Below the pieces are notes generated by a model. The model searched no databases. It was not told the DNA's origin and saw only the letters and a list, made by a program, of their open reading frames with translations. A stretch of 64,000 nt of DNA from Plantago ovata (Eukaryota > Streptophyta > Magnoliopsida > Lamiales > Plantaginaceae), in assembly GCA_028274465.1 (NCBI GenBank), contig CM051457.1, forward strand, positions 99,881,982 to 99,945,981. The letters are read 5' to 3'. The position numbers and the translations under genes are program-made. Below, piece after piece: positions 1 to 9,345 of this stretch (positions within the stretch are counted from its first letter, which is position 1; every line of letters starts with the position of its first letter).

Positions 1-47
1 TGACTTAGTTAGGTGTTAGATAAGTTATTTCTTTTGTGTATGACGTA

Positions 48-166
48 TTTTATTTCTGAAAAGAAAATAATTTATTGACACTTTAGCGTATGATGTATTT
101 TATTTTCTGAAAAGAAAATATCTTATTGATGCTTAGCTTTAATGAATCTTGTTTTCTGAAAAGAAA
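48..166 (+). repeat. Three degenerate repeats of about 49 bp
   Basis: The block TTTCTGAAAAGAAAA recurs three times at about 49-bp intervals (near 53, 103 and 151), each followed by a similar A/T-rich TATTGA segment. It lies upstream of the LTR TATA box, where tandem repeats often act as enhancers; that role is inferred. Confidence 0.6.
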
Positions 167-644
167 AGACCTATTGAAGCATTTGCTGAAGATATATTTT
201 GTTTATCACAAACAAATTATTGAAGCAAATAAGAAACCGGTCAGAATCTTGAAGACTTTTTGAAGATCTGAAGACTTGCAGAATTCGAAGACTTGAAGAT
301 TGCTGAAGACTGGTAAGGCACGTGTTGCTCAGAAAGTGGAATTTTCAGCAACAGCATTGCATAAGTGAAAATCTGAAAGACAGAGTAGGTTGTGCTTGCT
401 GAAACTGAGAATGAACACTTGCTGATGAACATATGTGACCTCTTGCTGAATGTACGTGAATTTGCGCTCCAATGTTAATGTTTGAATTCTATTCAAATGT
501 GCATTTAATGCAAAGCTTACACGCGAAGGACATGAAGACTAGAAGACAAACAAAGGACGCTGCTGAAAGTACAAAAGCAAGATAGTGACATGTTAAGGAA
601 CAAAAGCCTTAGGATTTGAAATTCAAACGGCTCCTTACTTTCAC

Positions 645-653
645 TATAAATAG
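645..653 (+). promoter_or_regulatory. TATA box of the Sirevirus-like LTR
   Basis: TATAAATAG preceded by a pyrimidine-rich stretch. Position and sequence fit the LTR promoter; transcription would start about 30 bp downstream. Confidence 0.6.
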
Positions 654-1560
654 AGGTCATCCGGCAAAGAGTTGAAGTGTGTCAACAACGTGATCAAACT
701 CTCACTTGTGCTTAAAAACTCACAAACCTTCAAACACTCTTACTGCCATTGATCCGTTCCAAGACTTAAAGCTTGAAAAAGCTACTTGTGAAGAAGTAGA
801 ACAAACTCGGCTAAGAAATTAGTTAAGTGTTCTTTCTTTCGAACAAGAACAAGTCTTGACACCAGAAACAATCAAACTTGTTTACTGCAAAGTATTCCAA
901 GTTGTGTTTCTTAGATTACTTGTTGTAACTGAATAAGTTATAATTAAGTCATCTCACCCCAAAACTCTCTAACTGAAAATACACCCTTTCAGGCGTGATA
1001 TTCAGGGGGAACTTAATCGAGCAAGGTTTTGCTGATTAAAAGTACCAAGTTTGGAGGAGAACAAGGTTGAGTTCTCTAGTTTAGGTTGGAGACAAAGCAA
1101 GTGTGCTTTGGTTTCTGTTGAATCGCTTTAGATAGGAGATTGTAAGGAACCTCAATCATATCTTAGTGGATTCAGTCCTAGAAAGGACAAAGTGGATTAG
1201 TTGAGAGATTACGCCACTCTCAGATACCACTATAAAAGCGTTTGTGTGATTTACTTACTGCATTTAGCTTTCAGCAAATTATATCTGTTTGTACATAGTC
1301 ACTCACTTCACTTGCTGAAACCTTTACTTGCTGAAAGAGCACTTATTGTTTCAAAGACTTCCGCTCTCTGATTTTAAGTATCAGCAAATCAAGCTACTGT
1401 AAAGTAACTTACGCTTGCTGAGAAAGTTAAGTATCAGCAACCTCATTACTGAAAAGTAATAAGTACTTGCTGAGAAAGTTTTAAACGACAAAAGTTTGAA
1501 AAGACTATTCACCCCCCCCCCCCCCATCTAGTCTTTTCTTGTTGTTTGAAGGGACCAACA

Positions 1561-1847
1561 ATGTTTCATTACGTCGTCACTGACTACGTCCAGGTAGAGA
1601 ATGTTACGAGAGACTATCTTGTCTTGACATAAGTGCTTATGTGAATGTGTATGAGTCAATCGAGGCATTCTTCAACCTATATTCATGTTATGATTTGTAT
1701 GGTTTTTTGTTCATATATTTTTTGATAGATTCAATAGATTAGTTCATTTCATTTGGCATGAGACTCCATTTTTTGTGTTGCATTGTTTTTGGCATTAGAG
1801 TCTAGTTTAGTTGCTTGAGGATAATCAAAGGTTCGGTTTGGGGAGTT
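1561..1847 (+). mobile_element. 3' internal tail of a family X element upstream of copy A
   Basis: This segment matches 10486-10773, the stretch just before the 3' LTR of copy A. It ends in the same polypurine tract (GGTTTGGGGAGT). The LTR at 1848 is therefore preceded by 3' internal sequence and followed by a primer site, so one LTR is shared by two internal regions. Noncoding. Confidence 0.85.
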
Positions 1848-2188
1848 TGATGAACGTGTATTTTACACTTTCATTTGAGTCTTTTATCACCAATTTAGCT
1901 ATCCTCTATGTTAATTTAGCTATATTTTAGTGCATTTTATTAGAATAGTGTCACGTTTCCCTTTAGTTTGTATTTTACAGGTTTGGGGTGAAAAACGAGG
2001 TTTTCCGGGCAATTATATTGAAGTAGACAAGGAATTGGTGTTCCGAAGGCCTATTTGGAGTATCTAGAAGAATCCGGATAGGATTTGAAGTCTAGGGGTC
2101 GAATCTGAAGGCTAAAAGGTCACTAGAAGGCAAAAATCGAGTCCGAAAAGGAAAAGAAATCCAAAAACGCGTCAAAGGCCGGCTGGAG

Positions 2189-2272
2189 GTCCCGGGCGAT
2201 TCGCCCGGGACGTGGGGCGATTCGCCCCACACCAGGCGATTCGCCCGGTGTGTGGGGCGACTCGCCCCACAC
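2189..2272 (+). promoter_or_regulatory. Array of four GC-rich palindromes upstream of the LTR TATA box
   Basis: Four back-to-back hairpins share the core GGCGA-N-TCGCC: 2189-2211 (11-bp arms GTCCCGGGCGA/TCGCCCGGGAC), 2212-2230 (arms GTGGGGCGA/TCGCCCCAC), 2230-2250 (one mismatch) and 2250-2272 (arms GTGTGGGGCGA/TCGCCCCACAC). They end 12 bp before the TATA box. The place suggests promoter protein-binding sites or a DNA or RNA structural element; function is unknown. Confidence 0.8.
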
Positions 2273-2284
2273 CTGCCGAATACC

Positions 2285-2293
2285 TATATATAG
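2285..2293 (+). promoter_or_regulatory. TATA box of the left LTR, copy A
   Basis: TATATATAG, followed by a pyrimidine-rich ATG-poor stretch. The same box follows the palindrome array in every family X LTR here. Confidence 0.7.
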
Positions 2294-3042
2294 TTGCTCA
2301 GTTTTCTCCATTTTTCATACTTTCTCTGACCTTTTCTCTCACCTTTCTCATTAGTTTTAGGTAGGAATTCTCCAGAGCCTGTTCTGGGGATTCTTAGCTT
2401 AGGAGATACTTTTTCTTATCGATTTGGATCTTGTAAGATCGCGATTCTTCGGATATTGACAACCTTCGGTAACATTGTATCTTAAAGTTTTTCTATTTAT
2501 ATTTATATATCTTTCAACATGTTTTCATTCAATCTTGCTATGATTTCTGTTGATTGCATGACATCTATGAGTAGCTAAACTTATCGTTGGTGATAGTATG
2601 TGATTTCTTAGCGAAGGTTAATAATTATGCTAATGGCTATATCGCGCATTAGACCTTGAGTTATTGCTTTATTTCTTTGATCTATCTAAAACCTCTATCT
2701 TCGTAGTGTTGAATTATAACGAACACAATTGGACAATTCATTGATCAAAGATCTCTATGCAAAACAGGTACTTCATGCATGATTATTAACCTGCTATGCT
2801 TTGAATGACCATACTATCACCAACCTCCATTATCTGATAAGAAAAACCTTTGCTAAGTAGTTTGTTGATTTTATATTCTTAAGTTAGATTAGATAAAGCT
2901 AGTTATAGTCCTTAGAGATCGACACTCGAGGTTATTTTACTGCTGCACTACGGTTTTCGTTGTAGTTGTGAATTGCCTTTGGCTAAATACAAATTTATTT
3001 GATTAACTAGAATCTGACAAGTGTTAAACCCGTTCATCAAAT

Positions 3043-3060
3043 TGGCGTCGTTGCCGGGGA
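3043..3060 (+). other. Primer-binding site of copy A
   Basis: TGGCGTCGTTGCCGGGGA lies three bases after the LTR. It differs by one base (T for C at position 6) from the site in copy C (TGGCGCCGTTGCCGGGGA). This type is usual for Athila/Tat elements. Confidence 0.8.
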
Positions 3061-3184
3061 CTATACTCCTTTTTTCAGTTTAGCTTTTTTATATTTTCAG
3101 CATTCAATTCCTAGTTTTAGTAGTTTTTATTCTCCTATTTAATCTCTCTCTGATACTCCTTTCCTAGCTTGTTACAGATAGTGT

Positions 3185-5343
3185 ATGCGACATACACGAT
3201 CAAGAGGAACACCACTTGCTGATTCAATTGCTGAGATCGACAGAGTCTACCACCAAAGAAGGCGACTACTTTGAAGGCATGAACTAGAGGAAATAGAGGA
3301 TACCGATTTCTCTGAATCTCTACACAGTCTTTTCAAGGAAATCGACGGAATGGCAGAAGCTAGACCACTGAAAGTATGGGTTCAACCCTCCAACGATCGA
3401 ATGAGGGGACCGGAGATTGTTCTTTCGTCTGCAACTCGTGATCTGGAAATTAAGAACCACGCGTTCCAACAACTTCCGAGGTTCTATGGCTTAGCAAGGG
3501 AAGATGTGATGGGGTACTTGCACGATATCGATGATTTCGTCAACCAACTCCCACGACCCGGAGCTGAAATAACAACGGATGAGTTGAGGATGAAGGTTTT
3601 TGCTATGGGGCTTGGCGACAGAGCCAAGTCAGGGTTGAGTTCTCTACCGGTGGGCTCGTTGGACACTTGGGAGAAGATTTTTTCAGCTTTCATGGAGAAA
3701 TACTTCCCTCACACCTTGACTACCGCGCTTAAGGCGCAAATCACTGGGTTCAAACAAGACTATGATGAGACCATCTACACCGCGTTTGAGAGGTTCCAAG
3801 ACCTCATGAGCAATTGCCCTCACCATGGTTTGAGCTTTCGGATCTAGTCCAACACTTCTACAATGGACTAACCTTCGAGAACCAACAAGTGGTGGACTTC
3901 CAATGTCGTGGCAATATTTGGGAGAAAACCGTGGAAGCCGTCTGGGCGGTTTTCGAAAGGCTTGCTAAGGGGTCGCAATTCAAGGATCCAAGAGCAATGG
4001 TTAGGAGACGTGGACTTGAAGCTCCACCTACTCAGGAAGCCCCTATGTATGGGGGGAATGGGGATCGATTCGAGTGCTTTACCAACGAATTGAAGCAAGT
4101 CCTCAAGAGCGCCACTGGAACATTTGTATCGAACGAAGTTTGCCGAATATGCAAGAACTATGGGCATGGAGCTCATATGTGTAGATCGGAGCTTGCATAT
4201 GATGATGGCAACTGGGTTCAAGGAGGCGAAGAGGAAGCCTTTGCTACGGAATTTGGTACTCAAGAAGCTAGCTACGGACAAGATGGTAGGAATCCTCGAG
4301 GTGGATTTTGGAAAAGAGGGTTCCGAAACAATCAAGGATATGCACCGTCTAGCCAAACTTATGGCCCTAACCAAGACCATAGTAGGCTTAACTATGGTAA
4401 TGATCACTGCGAAAATCCCGCTCCGAAAGAGCAACCGAAGTCGAAGATAGCTTTACTGATGGAGAACTTGCAAAAGATGGTTGATCACACCCAAAGTTTT
4501 CTCAAACGTTATGAAGAAGATTCTGAGAAGACTAGGGCGAGGCTTGATCGACTGGAAGAGAGCACTAGGCTTGCCCATCAAAAGATGCAACAGTTGATTG
4601 ACCGAGGAGCAAGTAGGGAGCAAGGTAAGCTGCCTAGCAACACTGAGAAGTCGATGTCCATTACCTTGGTGGGTGATCTACCTGTTGAAATCACCATCAA
4701 GAAGGTTGCTAAGTGCGAGTGTTGCAAGAATGAAGAATCCCCACTAGCCAAGGAAGAAGAGAAGGACCTTGGTACTGATGAGAGTGAAGAGGAGCAAGAG
4801 GATCCCGAGCCACTCCCTCAAAGTTTCGATGTTAAGGTCGGGATTGGTGAACTTGAAGATGTTCGTGCCACACTAGACACGTGATCTTACTCTAATGTGC
4901 TCCCAATGAATGTGTTTGAGAAGAGTAGCCTTGGAAAACTATCTGAACATAAGGCTATTGTGCAATTGGCGGATGGATCCTTTGTGAGACCCGAAGGCGT
5001 TGTGAAGAACGTATTGGTTAAGATTGGTGAAGCTTCTGTATACACCAATTTTGTAGTTATGCCGGCGTCTACACCTGGGATGGGGGATGTTGTTCTCTTG
5101 GGGCGAACGTTCTTGACCAAACTACGCTCCGTGATAGACATCTACCGAAGGACTTGCACCATTGAGGTGGATGGCAAGCGACATGTGTTGCGAGCCATAT
5201 CTGATCCACCTGATCACTTCAATGCTTCTCATACTGTTAACTACTGTGGTCTTGCTGTCTATGTTCATTCTTATTCACAGGTTCGTGGCATGAGGAGAAG
5301 ATCCATGAAGGGGAAGTCTAGTACCATCAATAAGAAGAACTAG
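3185..5343 (+). pseudogene. gag-protease polyprotein of family X copy A, broken
   Basis: The ATG at 3185 is the start equivalent to the one in copy C. The product would be capsid/nucleocapsid plus a retropepsin. Visible parts are a Retrotrans_gag-like region (about 3400-4000, with a W...KYFP segment), a CCHC zinc knuckle (CRIC-4-H-4-C, near 4142-4183), a charged coiled-coil-like stretch (about 4440-4630) and the retropepsin region (from about 4820). Lesions are an in-frame TGA at 3272, a one-base loss near 3830 that shifts frame, and a TGA at 4882-4884 replacing the glycine of the protease Asp-Thr-Gly. No pol domain follows; the frame ends at 5343 in a basic tail. The N-terminus keeps about 25 codons that are deleted in copy C. 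Confidence 0.85.
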
Positions 5344-5585
5344 GCGAAAGAAGGAGTCGAGTCAAAGACTATAAACAATGGCGCTATCCGGGAGGCAACC
5401 CGGAGTTTTTGTCGCTTTTTTACCGCTTTATTGCATGCATTCATACATGGAACAATTTGCTTTTCATATGTGAATTTGTTCGTCTCTGTGTCGTATGTGC
5501 TTATGTTTATGTTTGAGTGAACTTTTTCGAGTGATTTTATGAGTAAAATGGTTTTCGGGGATTAAAAAACCGCGTTTTTTTGAAT
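5344..5585 (+). other. Spacer between gag-protease and the accessory gene, copy A
   Basis: No coding signal. It includes CTATCCGGGAGGCAACCCGGAG, a short imperfect inverted repeat conserved in copy C (about 60070-60100). It ends at the GGGATT that marks the left edge of the tandem duplication. Confidence 0.5.
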
Positions 5586-5591
5586 GTTTCG

Positions 5592-5740
5592 TCTCCCCAC
5601 CTCAGGAGATGGGAGGCGAATCGCCCCACATGTCCAGAGAGCTCCGCGCTCTCTGGACGTGCGGGGCGATTCGCCCCACATATGGGGCGATTCGCCCCGC
5701 ACAGGGCGACTCGCCCCACACCCGGGGCGACTCGCCCCAC
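5592..5740 (+). promoter_or_regulatory. Internal hairpin array upstream of accessory gene unit 1
   Basis: In order: an imperfect hairpin around CCCACCTC/GAGATGGG (about 5595-5613); GGCGAATCGCC (5615-5625); a 10-bp stem TCCAGAGAGC/GCTCTCTGGA with a CCGCG-type loop (5633-5657); and palindromes GGGGCGA-N-TCGCCCC or close forms at 5663-5677, 5684-5698, 5704-5716 and 5724-5738. The core is the one used in the LTR promoter. It lies just before a long ATG-free leader, so an internal promoter or structured RNA is plausible. Confidence 0.75.
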
Positions 5741-5759
5741 GAGTTCTGGAGAAGAAAAA

Positions 5760-7320
5760 CGGGGCTTGCCCCCATTTTCTTCATTTTTCTTCATCTCCTT
5801 CATCTTACTCCAAAAAATTCCCAAATTTTCAAAATCTCTTCAATCCTTCATAAAATCTTCATTACTCCATCAAATTGTGTGTTCTATAGCTTAAATCGAA
5901 GCCCATTACGTGCTCTTTCTTTTCATCCGAACAACTTTCACTCTAGTGCATTCGTTTTCCATATCTGAGGTATCTTCACATGAACCCTGATTTTTCAAAT
6001 TTGGGGGTTTTCTGATTCGTGCTTCAATTAGGCTTATATGATGTATGGGTAGGTTGTTTGTGTAATTAGAAACGTTATTCACTATCAATCGCATTCTCAA
6101 TTATGCTTGGATTGTTGGTTTGAGAATTTTGCTACTGGATGTCTTTATCTTGTTATGCAATGTATCTTTTTCTTCCATTCCATACATATGATTGTGTTTA
6201 CTGATGTAATAATGATGGACATGATGGTAGAATGCATAATTGATGAGTTTGAGGATTTATGATACTAGAATTTTCGCTACTATGGTATGAATTGAGCCTT
6301 ATTATTTAGGGTTATTGGTTGTCTAGCACGAGCGTAATGCGATATGTACATGTCGAAATTATTTTGGTGTGTTGCATGTTAGTAGCTAGATTAGACATGG
6401 AGGATTTGCGAAGTTCGATTGTTGATATTATCACTCGTGTTATTCGCTTTTACATTAGCATATGCATTAGTCAGTTTTGTGTCGTACGAGGTACTAATTG
6501 TTGTTTGTAGGAACCATGCCATAAAAGGGAGAGGAGCACTCCCGTTTGGCTACTATGAAGTATTGGAGGGGGGTCGATTACAACCATGTCAAGGAGAGTG
6601 ATCTCGTTAGAGGTGCATTCGAGCCACGGGCTCTTGCAACAACGTCGCGGTTTATCCAAAAGGAGGTACGAGAATCCACCAAGAGTGAGGACTCTTATGC
6701 CTATTCATGCACCACCGAAGGGATAGAAACAAATATTACGTCAGCAATCTGTCACAAGGACTGCAAGGTTCGAGTGAATAGGAAGGCACCGGGACGACCT
6801 CACCACAACGGATTCAGTCTTGAGTCGACAGTGGTGATGAAGTTCCGAATCGCTAACTTGATTCCAAAATATAATGACATGGACACCCAGCCCCTCTTAG
6901 GGGTGCCTCTCGATTGCCTCTAAAGGGAGCGCCATATAGACATCGGGAGCATCAACCGTAGAGAATGTGGTCGGCATTGGAAAAAATGGAAGAAGACCTC
7001 TGAGTATCCGAGCAGCTTACTGTAACTTCCTCGGGGTGTAAAACGTTGGAGAGGGAGGCTCTGATACCACTGCTCTTTCCCCTTCAACAGTTCACAACCT
7101 ATTGGAGAGATACCGGATGGAAGATTCCATAACTGCGGCGGCTAATCTTGAGGATTCTCTTCGACAATGCAACTCTACTAGTGATGATGGTGGTCACAGT
7201 AGTGACAATGAAGACAATAGGGACAATGAGGATGCCATGAATACTGATTGAGGAGTTGGTCCTATCCGATCTATTAATGGAACTACCACCACTACCACGA
7301 GCTCCGATGATCACCAATAA
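5760..7320 (+). pseudogene. Accessory gene unit 1 (ATHILA ORF-1/Transposase_32-like), copy A
   Basis: Gene model: a pyrimidine-rich leader without any ATG (about 5750-5969), an intron (5970-6510), then a coding exon from 6511. The main frame is open at 6546-6923. A conserved C-terminal segment rich in Asn/Asp/Thr follows, ending at about 7318. From memory, the order VRG..., then a Leu/Pro segment, then HIDIGSI resembles plant ATHILA ORF-1 or Transposase_32 proteins; no search was run. Relative to copy B it lacks about 14 residues that include the EFY motif. An extra A near 6522 breaks the link to the exon start, and a stop follows LDCL. Cell role unknown. Confidence 0.55.
5970..6510 (+). other. 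5'-UTR intron of accessory gene unit 1
   Basis: Donor CTGAG|GTATC and acceptor TTGTTTGTAG|GA. The interior is T-rich and full of stops. The same donor and acceptor contexts occur in unit 2, copy B and copy C, which supports real splicing. Confidence 0.65.
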
Positions 7321-7494
7321 GGCCCCTCGAGCAGTCTCAATACCTTACATCCAGCATACTCAGCCGACCGAGGCCAAACAACGCGGTAACATCTAGTATA
7401 ACATCTTATTTCCTCATTTTCTTACTGCTAGAGACTAGCTTTAAATTCATGAGGGGGGATGGGATTGAAAACCGCGTTTTTTTGAAAGTTTCGT

Positions 7495-7622
7495 CTCCCC
7501 ACCTCAGGAGATGGGAGGCGAATCGCCTAACATGTCCAGAGAGCTCCGCGCTCTCTGGACGTGCGGGGCGATTCTCCCCACATATGGGGCAATTCGCCCC
7601 GCACGGGGCGACTCGCCCCACG
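7495..7622 (+). promoter_or_regulatory. Internal hairpin array upstream of accessory gene unit 2
   Basis: Same order as at 5592-5740 but one GGGGCGA-N-TCGCCCC palindrome shorter, and two palindromes carry single mismatches (ATTCTCCCC, GGGGCAATTC). The CCAGAGAGC/GCTCTCTGG stem is unchanged. Confidence 0.7.
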
Positions 7623-7659
7623 ATTTCAGGAGAAGAAAAACGGGGCTTGCCCCCATTTT

Positions 7660-9199
7660 CTTCATTTTTCTTCATCTCCTTCATCTTACTCCAAAAAATT
7701 CCCAAATTTTCAAAATCTCTTCAATCCTTCATAGAATCTTCATTACTCCATCAAATTGTGTGTTCTATAGCTTAATTCGAAGCCCATTACATGCTCTTTC
7801 TTTTCATCCGAACAACTTTCACTCTAGTGCATTCGTTTTCCAGATCTGAGGTATCTTCACATGAACCCTGATTTTTCAAATTTGGGGGTTTTCTGATTCG
7901 TGCTTCAATTAGGCTTATATGATGTATGGGTATGTTGTTTGTGTAATTAGAAACGTAATTCACTATCAATTGCATGCTCAATTATGCTTGGATTGTTGGT
8001 TTGAGAATTTTGCTACTGGATGTCTTTATCTTGTTATGCAATGTATCTTTTTCTTCCATTCCATACATATGATTGTGTTTACTGATGTAATAATGATGGA
8101 CATGATGGTAGAATGCATAATTGATGAGTTTGAGGATTTATGATACTAGAATTTTCGCTACTATGGTATGAATTGAGCCTTATTATTTAGGGTTATTGGT
8201 TGTCTAGCACGAACGTAATGCGATATGTACATGTCGAAATTATTTTGGTGTGTTGCATGTTAGTAGCTAGATTAGACATGGAGGATTTGCGAAGTTCGAT
8301 TGTTGATATTATCACTCGTGTTATTCGCTTTTACATTAGCATATGCATTAGTCAGTTTTGTGTCGTACGAGGTACTAATTGTTGTTTGTAGGAACCATGC
8401 CACAAAGGGAGAGGAGCACTCCCGTTTGGCTACTATGAAGTATTGGAGGGGGGTCGATTACAACCATGTCAAGGAGAGTGATCTCGTTAGAGGTGCGTTC
8501 GAGCCACGGGCTCTTGCAACAACGTCGCGGTTTATCCAAAAGGAGGTACGAGAATCAACCAAGAGTGAGGACTCTTATGCCTATTCATGCACCACCGAAG
8601 GGATAGAAACAAATATTACGTCAGCAATCTGTCACAAGGACTGCAAGGTTCGAGTGAATAGGAAGGCACCGGGACGACCTCACCACAACGGATTCAGTCT
8701 TGAGTCGACAGTGGTGATGAAGTTCCGAATCGCTAACTTGATTCCAAAACATAATGACATGGACACCCAGCCCCTCTTAGGGGTGCCTCTCGATTGCCTC
8801 TAAAGGGAGCGCCATATAGATATCGGGAGCATCAACCGTAGAGAATATGGTCGGCATTGGAAAAATGGAAGAAGACCTCTGAGTATCCGAGCAGCTTACT
8901 GTAACTTCCTCGGGGTGTAAAACGTTGGAGAGGGAGGCTCTGATACCACTGCTCTTTCCCCTTCAACAGTTCACAACCTATTGGAGAGATACCGGATGGA
9001 AGATTCCATAACTGCGGCGGCTAATCTTGAGGATTCTCTTCGACAATGCAACTCTACTAGTGATGATGGTGGTCACAGTAGTGACAATGAAGACAATAGG
9101 GACAATGAGGATGCCATGAATACTGATTGAGGAGTTGGTCCTATCCGATCTATTAATGGAACTACCACCACTACCACGAGCTCCGATGATCACCAATAA
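7660..9199 (+). pseudogene. Accessory gene unit 2 (ATHILA ORF-1/Transposase_32-like), copy A
   Basis: Second tandem copy: an ATG-free leader (about 7635-7850), an intron (7851-8391), and a coding exon from 8392 that stays open to 8803 without the extra A seen in unit 1. A TAA follows LDCL, and the conserved C-terminal part (from about 8996, acidic and Thr-rich) is separated by stops. Two overlapping ATGs begin the exon: one opens a short frame that ends in an ATGA overlap with the main frame. That arrangement is also present in copy B. Confidence 0.55.
7851..8391 (+). other. 5'-UTR intron of accessory gene unit 2
   Basis: Donor GAG|GTATC and acceptor TTTGTAG|GA, 541 bp, the same length as in unit 1. 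Confidence 0.65.
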
Positions 9200-9345
9200 G
9201 GCCCCTCGAGCAGTCTCAATACCTTACATCCAGCATACTCAGCCGACCGAGGCCAAACAACGCGGTAACATCTAGTATCACATCTTATTTTCTCATATTC
9301 TTACTGCTAGGGACTAGCTTTAAATTCATGAGGGGGGATGGGATT

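Larger units (their letters stand above)
1..1560 (+). mobile_element. Sirevirus-like Ty1/copia LTR, 5' end outside window
   Basis: The right end reads GGGACCAACA, the expected complement of a TGTTGGTCCC LTR start that is not in the window, so the LTR is over 1.5 kb and truncated by the window edge. A run of C's at about 1511-1525 followed by ATCTAG close to the 3' end, and an internal AGGGGGAACTT stretch (about 1012-1022), are features I associate with plant Sirevirus (SIRE/Maximus) LTRs. The next base continues family X sequence that is also found at 10486-10773, so this LTR is an insertion into an Athila-like element. It may be a solo LTR or the 3' LTR of an element to the left. No coding capacity is visible. 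Confidence 0.7.
1848..3039 (+). repeat. Left LTR of family X copy A
   Basis: Bounded by the perfect inverted ends TGATGAACG and CGTTCATCA, 1192 bp. It contains a palindrome array (2189-2272), a TATA box (2285-2293) and a pyrimidine-rich leader. It is nearly identical to 10774-11965, so the two were homogenised or inserted fairly recently. Confidence 0.9.
5558..9345 (+). repeat. Direct tandem duplication of about 1.9 kb (two copies)
   Basis: Unit 1 is about 5558-7460 and unit 2 about 7461-9339. The hexamer GGGATT sits at 5558, 7461 and 9340, that is, at both ends and at the junction. Each unit carries the hairpin array, leader, intron and accessory reading frame. The units differ by few substitutions and by loss of one palindrome in unit 2. 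Copies B and C have a single unit, so the duplication is specific to copy A or its sublineage. Confidence 0.9.

Noticed and set aside
5537..5968. Overlapping frames of 60-119 codons on both strands through the palindrome array
   Set aside because: They arise because GGGGCGATTCGCCCC-type palindromes lack stop codons on either strand; no frame is shared by copies A, B and C.
7099..7317. Antisense 72-codon frame, repeated at 8978-9196 and seen in part at 49384-49593
   Set aside because: It is the complement of the accessory gene's acidic Asn/Asp/Thr-rich tail, whose codons lack stops in antisense.
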